Source: Amaurobius ferox (lineage: Eukaryota > Arthropoda > Arachnida > Araneae > Amaurobiidae). From it: 64,000 nucleotides of DNA. Shown one piece after another: positions 54,273 through 64,000 of the stretch. The notes beneath the pieces were generated by a model. That model saw nothing but the letters and a program-made list of their open reading frames with translations, had not been told where the DNA came from and searched no databases. Location of the stretch: the NCBI GenBank assembly GCA_951213105.1, contig OX578152.1, positions 75,820,680-75,884,679 on the forward strand, given 5' to 3'. Position 1 is the first letter of the stretch. Every line of letters starts with the position of its first letter. The position numbers and the translations under genes are program-made.

Positions 54273-55200
54273 TATATTTATTCTTTAAGTTATTATTAAT
54301 TACATATTTGTCTTTAATTATATTTACATTTCATTATTCCAAGTTATTACATTTATTTTTACCCTACGATCGTATAGTATTTTTAAACAATCAATAAAGT
54401 TTACTTTTAATATTATTTATTTTGTTTCTTTATTTACTTTAACTCAACCATTACTATTGCTTGGTCTGTGCTCAACTATGTAAACCTTTTAAAAACACTT
54501 CAACATCATATAACCTCTAAGAAAATCCACTTACCTTTAAATAAATAAATAGCACAGCCAACAGTAACTAAAGAATCACAAACACTAATTGTTAAATTAA
54601 AAATTAACCTTTATTAACAACAATAAAAGAAACATCATCCTATTCTTTATAATTTAAGTTGAATGTATAGTGGTAGTACATTTGCATCATTTAAAATTAA
54701 CATCTATTAAATTTGGAATTCAATTTTAGAAAAACCTAGATCCAGTTAAAATTAACCCAGGAAACAGAATCCACTCTGGTCTGAAGACCAGAGTTTGGTC
54801 TGCCTGGAGCTGGCTGTCCACCACCAAAAAAATGTTAAAACTTAAATGCAACGAGAATAAAAATCAACACAATGGTACATGTTAAAAATGAAAAAAATAT
54901 TTGGGTTCAAAACTGAAATGGAATAAAATTCCCAAGTTTAAAAATAAAAGTGTAAACGTTAGTATTCTGCATAAAAAAATGTAAAAACCACCAATTAATT
55001 TGAATTGCTAATCACACAGGTGACTATACAGATCACTTGTTTCAGACAAAGCGTTGCAGGAATGACCGGACAAAATCCGGTAGGACTTAAATTTGTGATT
55101 GACGACACTGGTGGAATGGATATGGATCACAGACTGCTCGGGATCTCACACCACTGGAGACCACTAGGTTGACACTGATTGCGCGGAACACACAAGCACC
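54273..55200. other. Unassigned sequence, probably retroelement internal
   Basis: AT-rich to 55000. 'ggctgtccaccacc' at about 54818 is the inverse of 'ggtggacagcc' at about 54125, and 'ctctggtctgaagaccagag' at about 54774 is a perfect short palindrome. GC rises after 55050. No ORF is convincing. Confidence 0.4.
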
Positions 55201-55203
55201 CGA

Positions 55204-55526
55204 GAGCACAGGCCCTATAACTAAAACACAATGCTGTGGAACGCCTGAATGGGCCGGCATCCCAGATGTTCACTACTGGAGATCATTGCAATGGATTGAT
55301 AGAAAAGTCGATTCACTTTTGATGAAGTTTAGATGCAAGACATTTGAGACGACCGCGGGATACAGAGCACAGGCCCTATAAACTAAAACACAATGCTGTG
55401 GAACGCTTGAATGGGCCGGCATCCCAGATGTTCACTACTGGAGATCATTGCAATGGATTGATAGAAAAGCCGATTCACTTTTGATGAAGTTTAGATGCAA
55501 GACATTTGAGACGACCGCGGGATACG
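55204..55526. repeat. Tandem duplication, two 161-162-bp units
   Basis: Copies at 55204-55364 and 55365-55526 ('gagcacaggccctataa' to 'gaccgcgggatac') differ by about three bases and one indel. The ORFs across them are duplicates of one frame, without recognised content. Confidence 0.9.
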
Positions 55527-55867
55527 GACGCCCTTGCATTGGGGCCCCGTTCCACGGATCTTTGCCGCGATCAAAACACCACCTCTCACAGTGCTGGTCA
55601 AGAATCGAAAATCCGGCAACACGCTTGCCTTCCCAGGAGACGCCAAACTTGGCGAGTGAAACCCTGCGCTTCGCGCCGAGCGCTTACGCATACACTGCGG
55701 AAATAAAACGCTGTTATTGACGGCTGCTCGTGAAATGCTCTTTGCTATGTTAGCTGAGCAACTAGACTAGAAAATTTGAAAGTCATTTGCAGATTTAGCA
55801 GTGTTTGGCCATATCCATATCTGAAGTGCTGGTAAGAAAAAATTTGTAGCAGATGATACGCAGTAGT

Positions 55868-56933
55868 TTTTGACGGAAATATGTATCATATCCGTAAGTT
55901 ATATATTGAAAATTAACGTATAATTAAATTTCTGATGAAGCTGGTGATAGAATAACTATGAGCCACGAAATTCTGGTTCCACAACTTCGTTGAAAATTTA
56001 AAACAGAGTGTTGCAGCTATAACAAACGTTAGATAGTAGTTGTAGGAATACAAGTAGCTGTAGAAGTGTTAAATGAGAACAGTTCCAGTTTAAATCAAAA
56101 GTCACTTTTATTGAAGAGTGAATCCATTGTATTTGCTTACAGTATATATCATGAAAACAGGTAAGCCAAATAACCAAAGCATACTATTTACAAAACATGA
56201 GCACTACAGCTCATATGAAGGTTTTTCAGTGTAAGTTCCATGCCTAGACACGTTTCTGGTTAACGTATTATTTACACAAGTAAGTGGAATAAAAGCATTT
56301 CACACTTACGTGACCACGTGCACTTTCCGACGCCACCACTAGCTGGGCACACGCTATGGCAAAAACTTTAAACTTTCCGGATCAGCACTATAAAGTCCAC
56401 AACACGGGAAACATGGTCTCCTTAACTGAGAACCATCAAAACTACTAAGTTTAGTTTAAATATCCGCGTTCACCGATAAACACTTTATCATGACTTTCGA
56501 CAACATCGAAACATGACTTTACGAAGATCCGTCTGCCCGATCTAGATCCTTCTAGATCCTTCCATCGATCAGTATAAGCAAGCTATCCAACGAGCTTTCC
56601 AAGCGATCGATCCGTCGATCAAAACGATCTACATTAAAACCAGAGCGATCTACTGACAAAGCGATCTACCTTAAAAGCGATCTGACTTAAAACCAGAAAA
56701 GTGTCTAGCCTTTATATCCGAAGATGGGTGCGTTCCGGAACATAACCGTTGCCGGCAACGCCCTCTGGATATGCAAAACAGGATGCGTGAGCGGAGAGAA
56801 AGGTGATTTGCATGATCAGCCAAGTTTTGTCCACATCGCGATTCGTTCACGAGAACGGAATAATCATTTTAATAATGACGTCACGCTCCCGCGAAACGAG
56901 AATCGCGATGTAAACAAAACTAAGTTTCTAACA
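55868..56933 (-). repeat. copia 3' LTR
   Basis: 1066 bp, identical in length to the 5' LTR at an offset of 5889. A minus-strand AATAAAAGTG (about 56105-56112) is a polyadenylation signal. The outer end is '...ccgtcaaaa'. Confidence 0.9.
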
Positions 56934-57324
56934 ATCGGACCCCTCATGCAAAAACACCAACTCTCGGCGCCCATGCTTTCATCCAACAAAAGGTTATTCT
57001 AAGAATCAAAGTTCTTAGTATCCTAAAAACATAATGTATGCATACACAAAATTTTATACATTAAAGAAATTTATAACACTTATAACATTTAGAAAGTGAA
57101 TAGCCTTTTCTCAAAATGGCAACAATCAAATGAGTACACTTATCTATTATGCAGATCATAAGCATTCTTTAAATTACATGTTTAAGGATAACATAGTCAA
57201 AGAAAACAGTATAACCATACTATTGCCCTTTCTTAAGTACTAGCTCATACTGAAGAAAGCTATTTCTTTACTATTTTGAAAATTTATAAACAAACATTAA
57301 GTTTAAAATTTAAAAGTCTAAAGA
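56934..57324 (-). other. copia untranslated region and polypurine tract
   Basis: Noncoding internal sequence. The minus strand has 'gaggggtccga' directly before the 3' LTR, a plausible though short polypurine tract. Confidence 0.5.
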
Positions 57325-57866
57325 TATCAAAAATTTTAAGCTCTAGAAAAATTTTAGGTATAGTTATCAATTTTAATATTTAAGATCAAAAATTTAAATC
57401 TAAACATCAAAATCAAGTTGTAGAAAATTTAGTGTATAACTATGAAATTTAACATTTAAGATTAAAAATTTAAATTTAAACATCAAAATCAAATTGTAGA
57501 AAATTTAGTGTATAACTATGAAATTTAACATTTAAGATTAAAAATTTAAATCTAAACATCAAAATTCAAGTTTGTAGAAAATTTAATGTATAACTATGAA
57601 ATTTAACATTTAAGATTAAAAATTTAAGTCTAAACATCAAATTCAAGTTTGTAGAAAATTTAATGTATAACTATGAAATTTAACATTTAAGATTAAAAAT
57701 TTAAGTCTAAACATCAAATTCAAGTTTGTAGAAAATTTAATGTATAACTATGAAATTTAACATTTAAGATTAAAAATTTAAGTCTAAACATCAAATTCAA
57801 GTTTGTAGAAAATTTAATGTATAATTATGAAATTTAACATTTAAGATTAAAAATTTAAGTTTTATT
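57325..57866. repeat. AT-rich minisatellite inside copia, 76-78-bp units, ~7 copies
   Basis: The phrase 'taaacatcaaa' recurs at about 57402, 57478, 57554, 57632, 57709 and 57786, each followed by 'gtagaaaattta' and 'ctatgaaatttaac'. Later copies are more alike than early ones. It lies between the RNase H stub and the 3' LTR. Confidence 0.9.
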
Positions 57867-58257
57867 ATCTTAGCCCATGACTAGTATACACACTAAATAT
57901 CCAATACAATGGCAATGATAATAAAAGATACAGAAGGTAAATATACATATGAGATAAACACAGATTAAAAAAATTTTATGTTTCATGTGAATTATATCAA
58001 TAATGTACAGTCAGACACATATTTATTCACATAAGCGAAAATGCATTATGCGTGTAGTAAAAATGGATATATATTTTTTTTTCAAGTGTAATGTGAGAAA
58101 AGTAACAGTTCATTGTCACATAACAATATATACTCAAGATACATTTCATTTGTATCAATGAGAGAGGAATAAATTATAAAATACCCTAACCATTTATACT
58201 TTGAAAATATGAAAAAAAAAATTTAAAGTAAAATTTTTTTATTTGAACAGTTAAATT

Positions 58258-58388
58258 TTATATTTTAAAGATATCATTACTAAATTTTAAAACTCTATCT
58301 TTAGTCATTGGCTTCGTGAAGTAATCTGCTACGTTATCTTTAGTATTAACAAAGTTAATTTTAAAAGACTCGTTTACAACTAAGTTCC
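58258..58388 (-). pseudogene. copia RNase H C-terminal stub
   Basis: Just past the polyprotein stop, in another frame, the minus strand reads RNLVVNESFKINFVNTKDN, then VADYFTKPMTKDRVLKF and a stop at 58258. This is the conserved C-terminal end of copia RNase H. The body of RNase H is missing, so a second deletion joined LLGVEF to this stub. Confidence 0.8.
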
Positions 58389-61300
58389 TTAAAATTCCAC
58401 ACCCAAAAGTCTTTTGACTTTTCCCAATTCTTTGATATCAAATTCTTTACTCAAAAGTGAAACTGTATGGTCTATATCATTTTGTTGTTTCAAGAAAATT
58501 TTATCATTCAACTTTGCATAAAGATATGCGGACTTAATGTCCAGTTGAAAATGTTTCCATTTAAGCATGCAAACGAATATGGAGAAGAAAGCTCTGATTA
58601 AACTAAAATTAATCACAGGGCTAAACACTTCATCATATGAGTCCCCTTTTATCTGGGTATATCCTTGAGCTACTAGGCGAGCTTTGAATCGTTTCACATT
58701 TCCCCTTTCATCCTTCTTAATGGTATAAACCCATCTACTTCCTATAATTTTTTGTTGTGAGATGGGTGCAGGCACTAAGTCCCAGACACCCCTCTCTTGC
58801 ATTGTAGCTATTTCATCATCCATGGCTTCTTGCCATTTATCGGACTGGGGAGATTCTATTGACGATTTATAGCTCTTGGGTATCAAGATCTCAACATTGC
58901 TTGCTTCTGGTTTCCTTTTGATATCACTTACCCCCTTTTTCTCTCTAAAATTAAACAATTGCTGATCATAATGAATGTTAGCTTTTCCACAAAACTTTCT
59001 GACATCATTATGAGATCTCAGCCTTTTATTGTCACCTTTTACTGAGTAGTAAATATCCGTCCTACTCCCATCAGGCCTAGGTACTGCTTTCCGTATCCAG
59101 TCAATATCTGAGCAGGGTGTCAGACCAGAATCAGCAGGAGAGTCCTCATCCCCACTAGATTTACTAGTGTCACGGCTCTCACCTGCTTCTTCCTCTGACA
59201 CTCCTCCTAAGCATTCTGATTCCGAGTCAATCGACTGAGTAACGTTTGATTTCCTCAAGGTGATTCCTTTAGGGTAATTAGGGCCCAGGACGCCTTCCGC
59301 TGCCACTTCTTCCTCAAACCTTACATTAGAAGTTTCCTCAACTTTCTTTTTACCCGCTATATAAATCCTATAGCCTTTGGTGCTTTCGGCATATCCGACC
59401 ATTATTCCTATTTGGGCTCTCATATCCAACTTATTTCTAATTTGTTTGGCTGTGCCCACATAGGCTTTGCACCCGAAAACTTTGAGGTGAGCAACGGCTG
59501 GCTTCCTTCCATAATATAACTCGTGTGGAGTTTTGGTTTTGAACTTATGACATATTCTGTTCTTGGTGTGTGTAAAACACAAAATCGCTTCTGCCCACAT
59601 TCTGTTATCAACCTTGCTTTGATCAAGCATAGCTTTCACACAATCTAGTGCAGTCAGATTAAATCTTTCAGAAACCCCGTTCTGTTCGGGTGTATATGCA
59701 TTTGACCTTTCTGATTTAATCCCCAATTTATTTAAGTATGCCCTGAACTGGTTGTGACAGAACTCCATACCATTGTCCGTACGGATACACAAAATCTTTT
59801 TGCCTAGCTGCCTTTCTTCCTTAGCTTGGAATTCTTTAAATATCTTAAACACCTCTGATTTTTGTTTCATTATATAAACAAACACTTTCCGGCTGAAGTC
59901 GTCAGTGATTGTCAAAAAGTATCTGTTTCCGCCCATTGAAGCTGTAGGTAAGGGACCACACACATCCATATGGAGTAATTGTAAAGGTTTAGTGGACCTT
60001 ATCCTACCAATTGGCTTAAAAGAAATTCTCTTAGACTTTGCTAACTTACAGTGTGTACAGTTAATTTTTGCATATTTTAGTCTAGGGAGTCCATTAGCCG
60101 CGGAAACTTTACTTGTCTGATATAAATAATCAGAGTTAATGTGCCAATATCTCCTATGCCAGAGTTCCGTTTTATTCAAAACCTCAGAAACCGCACAACT
60201 TGGTTTCTCATTAACCTTTTCTTTTGACCTCCACTTCACCTCAGAGTTACGTTTACTTTTATTTATTCTAGGCAAATTTTTCATTTTGTCAATACTGTTT
60301 TTCTTATTTAGGGGTTTTCTATCTTTCTTAGAATTTTTATCCCTACCCTGATCCTTTCCTTTAGTTTTACGGTCTTCAATATTGTTATTTGCAGTCTGAA
60401 CTTCGTATTGAGGTTTTAAAAAATATAACCCTTCTTTTCGCTTAGCATAGAAGAATTTTTCTCCCTTTGGAGTGTAAAACCACAATACCCCATTAGCCCC
60501 TTTAAAAGTATACCCCTGTTCCTCAAGAACAGATGCGGCTAATAAGTTTCGTCTTAACTTAGGCGAAAACATTACATCAGACAAAACAATATTACTTCTT
60601 ATGTTCTGAAACTGAACATACATTTTGACCGTACCGATAGCCTCAACTGGGCTCTCAATATCACCCACTGCTAGCGACATAGATGCACCTTTGCTTTCCT
60701 TAAATTTTGAGAATAAATTAATATCATTGCAAAAGTGCCGCGTAGCAGCGGTGTCAATTACCCAGCTGAGTCTATCGCTAGGATCCTGCACAGTATTAGC
60801 TTCAACTCTAGCAGATGAATACAATTCAATTATATTTGAGCTAGACTTAAGAATAGGGCAATTATTTTTTAAATGACCTGCCTTCTCACAAAAATAACAT
60901 GGTCCTATGACCCTTTTAACTGGTTTAACACTTTTAAACACTTTGTTATTTTTACACTTTACATTTACATTACTCTGAGACAAAAATACAGATGAATTTT
61001 GACTTACATTGTTTCTATCACTACGGAGTTGCCGGATACGTCCTTCTTCCGCAGACAATTCATGTTGGATTTTCTCCAAAGTGAAATCTTTGTCCTCCCA
61101 TCTGTAGATTAGCTGAACTATTCCCTGGAAGTCATCAGAGAGGTATCTTATGGCCTGGAATGCCACATAGACGCTTTCCACCGGATGCTTGACGTCCTTC
61201 AATTTGGCGACCGCCTTCTTCAAACGCGTACAGAAGATATCCACCGGTTCATCTGGCTCCGGACGTAGGCTGAAGAACTCATCCAGTAAACGCACCAGGT

Positions 61301-61598
61301 TGGCGCGAGTCGGCGCGTCGAAGTGCGTTTTTAACTTATCCCACGCATCTGCCGGATCGTCGTTAATGTCAATTAACTCTTGGTAATCAGATGAAACATT
61401 CTGGAACAGGATTGCTAACGCGCGGTCCTTACTTCGCATGTGATCTTCATAATCACGGCGTGACGTTTTTTCATCCACCGGTAACGCTGTTCGGTCTACA
61501 AATCCGAAACAGCCCTCTCCTTTAAGAGCGAATGAAACTTCATTCCTCCAAGTGACGTAATTGTCTCTAGTTAATGCAGTAATTTTATTTGCCTCCAT
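58389..61598 (-). CDS. copia Gag-Pol polyprotein with RT deletion (1069 codons)
   Basis: It starts MEANKITALTRDNYVTWRNE at 61598. Gag (UBN2-like) spans about residues 1-230. A CCHC knuckle CYFCEKAGHLKNNC lies near 234. Protease WVIDTAATRHFC lies near 278, with DTAA where DSGA/DTGA is usual. Integrase has LWHRRYWHIN...CTHC near 478-516 and the acidic triad in HMDVCGP (~543), RTDNGMEF (~607) and NGVSERFN (~641). RT begins near WQEAMDDEI (~922) and passes QLDIKSAYLYAKLNDKIFL. It then jumps from FLKQQ straight to NDIDHTVSLLSKEFDIKELG, so the YVDD catalytic segment is missing in frame. It stops after LLGVEF. Encapsidation and integration parts look intact; reverse transcription cannot be. Confidence 0.93.
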   Translation of the reverse strand: MEANKITALTRDNYVTWRNEVSFALKGEGCFGFVDRTALPVDEKTSRRDYEDHMRSKDRALAILFQNVSSDYQELIDINDDPADAWDKLKTHFDAPTRANLVRLLDEFFSLRPEPDEPVDIFCTRLKKAVAKLKDVKHPVESVYVAFQAIRYLSDDFQGIVQLIYRWEDKDFTLEKIQHELSAEEGRIRQLRSDRNNVSQNSSVFLSQSNVNVKCKNNKVFKSVKPVKRVIGPCYFCEKAGHLKNNCPILKSSSNIIELYSSARVEANTVQDPSDRLSWVIDTAATRHFCNDINLFSKFKESKGASMSLAVGDIESPVEAIGTVKMYVQFQNIRSNIVLSDVMFSPKLRRNLLAASVLEEQGYTFKGANGVLWFYTPKGEKFFYAKRKEGLYFLKPQYEVQTANNNIEDRKTKGKDQGRDKNSKKDRKPLNKKNSIDKMKNLPRINKSKRNSEVKWRSKEKVNEKPSCAVSEVLNKTELWHRRYWHINSDYLYQTSKVSAANGLPRLKYAKINCTHCKLAKSKRISFKPIGRIRSTKPLQLLHMDVCGPLPTASMGGNRYFLTITDDFSRKVFVYIMKQKSEVFKIFKEFQAKEERQLGKKILCIRTDNGMEFCHNQFRAYLNKLGIKSERSNAYTPEQNGVSERFNLTALDCVKAMLDQSKVDNRMWAEAILCFTHTKNRICHKFKTKTPHELYYGRKPAVAHLKVFGCKAYVGTAKQIRNKLDMRAQIGIMVGYAESTKGYRIYIAGKKKVEETSNVRFEEEVAAEGVLGPNYPKGITLRKSNVTQSIDSESECLGGVSEEEAGESRDTSKSSGDEDSPADSGLTPCSDIDWIRKAVPRPDGSRTDIYYSVKGDNKRLRSHNDVRKFCGKANIHYDQQLFNFREKKGVSDIKRKPEASNVEILIPKSYKSSIESPQSDKWQEAMDDEIATMQERGVWDLVPAPISQQKIIGSRWVYTIKKDERGNVKRFKARLVAQGYTQIKGDSYDEVFSPVINFSLIRAFFSIFVCMLKWKHFQLDIKSAYLYAKLNDKIFLKQQNDIDHTVSLLSKEFDIKELGKVKRLLGVEF

Positions 61599-61741
61599 GG
61601 CAAGGTGGCTTTTTGGAACTGAGCTGAACAGTTGTTTTGTTTACACTTTCGTCGACATGCAAATGGCGCCGTCCGCGGCCCCCGTCGACAGGATTCGTTG
61701 GAACTCTAACACTTCTAAATTTTTAACGTTGTTATGGGGAG

Positions 61742-61756
61742 CACGGGCCCATAACC
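61742..61756 (-). other. Primer-binding site, complementary to initiator tRNA-Met anticodon arm
   Basis: The minus strand reads GGTTATGGGCCCGTG immediately after the LTR. Its complement holds GGGCCCATAACC, the anticodon stem-loop of eukaryotic initiator tRNA-Met (anticodon CAT), not the tRNA 3' end. Drosophila copia primes with a half-tRNA-iMet in this way. Confidence 0.8.
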
Positions 61757-62822
61757 TTTTGACGGAAATATGTATCATATCCGTAAGTTATATATTGAAA
61801 ATTAACGTATAATTAAATTTCTGATGAAGCTGGTGATAGAATAACTATGAGCCACGAAATTCTGGTTCCACAACTTCGTTGAAAATTTAAAACAGAGTGT
61901 TGCAGCTATAACAAACGTTAGATAGTAGTTGTAGGAATACAAGTAGCTGTAGAAGTGTTAAATGAGAACAGTTCCAGTTTAAATCAAAAGTCACTTTTAT
62001 TGAAGAGTGAATCCATTGTATTTGCTTACAGTATATATCATGAAAACAGGTAAGCCAAATAACCAAAGCATACTATTTACAAAACATGAGCACTACAGCT
62101 CATATGAAGGTTTTTCAGTGTAAGTTCCATGCCTAGACACGTTTCTGGTTAACGTATTATTTACACAAGTAAGTGGAATAAAAGCATTTCACACTTACGT
62201 GACCACGTGCACTTTCCGACGCCACCACTAGCTGGGCACACGCTATGGCAAAAACTTTAAACTTTCCGGATCAGCACTATAAAGTCCACAACACGGGAAA
62301 CATGGTCTCCTTAACTGAGAACCATCAAAACTACTAAGTTTAGTTTAAATATCCGCGTTCACCGATAAACACTTTATCGTGACTTTCGACAACATCGAAA
62401 CATGACTTTACGAAGATCCGTCTGCCCGATCTAGATCCTTCTAGATCCTTCCATCGATCAGTATAAGCAAGCTATCCAACGAGCTTTCCAAGCGATCGAT
62501 CCGTCGATCAAAACGATCTACATTAAAACCAGAGCGATCTACTGACAAAGCGATCTACCTTAAAAGCGATCTGACTTAAAACCAGAAAAGTGTCTAGCCT
62601 TTATATCCGAAGATGGGTGCGTTCCGGAACATAACCGTTGCCGGCAACGCCCTCTGGATATGCAAAACAGGATGCGTGAGCGGCGAGAAAGGTGATTTGC
62701 ATGATCAGCCAAGTTTTGTCCACATCGCGATTCGTTCACGAGAACGGAATAATCATTTTAATAATGACGTCACGCTCCCGCGAAACGAGAATCGCGATGT
62801 AAACAAAACTAAGTTTCTAACA
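61757..62822 (-). repeat. copia 5' LTR
   Basis: 1066 bp, starting TGTTAGAAAC at 62822 on the minus strand and ending at 61757 directly against the primer-binding site. It carries promoter elements listed separately. Confidence 0.9.
62598..62772 (-). promoter_or_regulatory. copia LTR promoter: CRE palindrome, TATA box
   Basis: On the minus strand a perfect TGACGTCA (62765-62772) lies upstream of ATATAAAGG (62598-62606). Between them are inverted 'atcgcgatt' and 'aacgagaat' motifs. Downstream of the TATA, repeated 'gatcg/agatcg' motifs (62450-62575) lie where the transcript would start. The 3' LTR has the same at 56876-56883 and 56709-56717. Function is inferred from sequence only. Confidence 0.5.
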
Positions 62823-63496
62823 GTAGTGATGTGTTTTCTCAAGAAAGCAAGCTCGTTAAACACAAACACAATTTATTTGTTGTGAGATCCATTGCATCAG
62901 ATAAAGTTACAAAATAAAACACTGTAACATTCGTTGCAAAGCAAAACTATATACAATGAGCTAGCAAGCTCATGAAAAAGGTTTTACACAGTCTATGACT
63001 AGGCACACACTCTCAGTTACTATAACATCGGTAAGTAGAAAAAACAGCTACTGTACCACACATGCCGTGCACGTTAATGAAGCCACCATCATCAGGTCAC
63101 ACGTCATGGCTTTGGAAGTTAGACTACTCTCTACCGATCAAGGTCTGCCTTCCATAAAGGTCTTTCATGTCTACTACATGGTCTGAGAGTCTCACTGACT
63201 AACTCCGAGATCACTAAGGTCTGCGATAAGATCAGATCAGATCTGAATAACTGAGAATGTGTCCTATCATATATACACCGTGATGGGTACGCTCCGGAAA
63301 CACAACCGTTGACGGCAGCGCCCTCACTATATGCAAATCAGATGTGCGCGCGGCGAGAAGGCGATTTGCATGAATGGCATGTTCTGTTCCCGTCACGAGT
63401 CGTTCACGAGAACGGTAGAACCATTCTAAAAATGTAAACACGTTCTCGCGATAACGAGAATCGCGATGAAAACAGAACCAAGTTTCCAACAGTTAT

Positions 63497-64000
63497 GCCA
63501 AGAATCAGAAAAAGAATAACTTCCGCCAAGCGGCAAGCCGCCGCGCAATGGCAACCCGCCAACCCCACCGGATGCAATGCACCCCGAACGCAGGTGTTTA
63601 ACTGATAAGAGGTTCAAGGCTAAGTTTCGCTTAAAAAGTGCCTTTATTTTGCGGATTCGTGAATGAACTGAAATGAAATTAACAGCTGAAAATGAAGATT
63701 ATGAGAATTAACAAAAGATTATTTAACGTTTAAAGGCACATTGCGCACAATTTTGAATAATAAAAACATTAAAAAGATAACAAATTACGTTAAAGGGGAA
63801 ATAAATCGCCGAAATATTCGAAAACAACAAATAAATTTTGAATTTTGAAGGGAAAGGGGAAAATAACGAATTTTAAGCTATTACATAATTTTGAACTAAT
63901 AATTAAATTTAGAGCTGTCAAATCTCGGCATAACATAATTAAGGATGATTACTATTTATCATCCTTTTATGGCAGCAAATAATTAAACAAATTGTCTACT
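63497..64000. other. Unassigned right flank
   Basis: GC-rich up to about 63600 ('gccaagcggcaagccgccgc'), then AT-rich. It may be the continuation of the older sequence at 55,200-55,712 into which the solo LTR inserted. No gene recognised. Confidence 0.35.

Larger units (their letters stand above)
55868..62822 (-). mobile_element. Ty1/copia LTR retrotransposon, young but defective
   Basis: This 6955-bp element on the minus strand has 1066-bp LTRs at 61757-62822 (5') and 55868-56933 (3'). A 5-bp duplication 'gtagt' flanks it (55863-55867 and 62823-62827). Order on the element: 5' LTR, primer-binding site, gag-protease-integrase-RT reading frame, RNase H stub, AT-rich minisatellite, 3' LTR. Only two LTR mismatches were noticed by eye (56490/62379 and 56795/62684), implying recent insertion. 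The RT catalytic box and most of RNase H are deleted, so it needs enzymes from elsewhere. Confidence 0.92.
55718..63491 (-). mobile_element. Solo LTR, interrupted by the copia element
   Basis: The right part (62828-63491) is related to the copia LTR: same tip 'tgttgg/tgttag', same 'gaacgactcgtgacg'-type and 'gcgatttgcat' blocks. The left part (55718-55867) ends with the same 'ccgtca' tip. The pair is flanked by 'gttat' at 55713-55717 and 63492-63496, a 5-bp target duplication. Without the insertion the LTR is about 814 bp. It belongs to a related but distinct copia family. Confidence 0.7.

Noticed and set aside
55448..55720. 90-codon ORF in a GC-rich patch
   Set aside because: Spans the second copy of the 161-bp tandem duplication and unassigned sequence, with alternative open frames on both strands and no recognised domain.
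56724..57002. 92-codon ORF, repeated at 62613-62885
   Set aside because: Both copies lie in the copia LTRs, antisense to the element; identity is due to the LTR duplication.

Overview
This is a eukaryotic nuclear window, most likely from an arthropod. A chelicerate such as a spider fits the AT-rich, SINE- and Penelope-laden style, but the species is inferred, not proven. Genes are split into short exons by kilobase-scale introns full of transposable elements (TEs). There are no bacterial-style ORFs, operons or CRISPR arrays. Most short ORFs are chance frames or TE debris.

Two host genes converge. On the + strand (exons 5762-24704) are the 3' exons of a meiotic HORMA-domain protein of the Hop1/HORMAD type. 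The window encodes four SQ sites, a C4HC3 PHD-type zinc finger, a winged helix-turn-helix and a basic C-terminal tail; the HORMA domain itself would lie left of the window. An exon at 19245-19374 is phase-compatible as a mutually exclusive alternative last exon. On the - strand (exons 50437 down to 27703) are the last eight coding exons of ELP1 (IKAP), the scaffold of the Elongator tRNA-modification complex. The two stop codons are about 3 kb apart. All assigned exon junctions in both genes keep phase, with GT-AG borders.

TE layout, left to right. At 0.5-5.6 kb a Helentron-like non-autonomous element is split by a 3.76-kb insertion flanked by 13-bp target duplications; the insertion holds two divergent Penelope-like 3' ends around another repeat. 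The HORMAD introns hold a Penelope RT fragment, a non-LTR RNase H remnant, tRNA-Thr-related SINE dimers, another SINE, a deleted mariner and a MITE. At 24.9-27.6 kb a repeat is followed by an 860-bp tandem duplication. At 27.9-33.6 kb there is a cluster of Helentron-like elements, three joined head-to-tail. ELP1 introns also hold a decayed Tc1, a long fold-back element and a TIR element with a central palindrome.

The right end (51-64 kb) is a nest of retroelements: a SINE with a triplicated target motif, gag-like remnants, a solo LTR, and inside that LTR a young 6955-bp Ty1/copia element on the - strand. The copia element has near-identical 1066-bp LTRs, a 5-bp target duplication and a primer-binding site matching the anticodon arm of initiator tRNA-Met. 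It has lost the RT YVDD region and most of RNase H.
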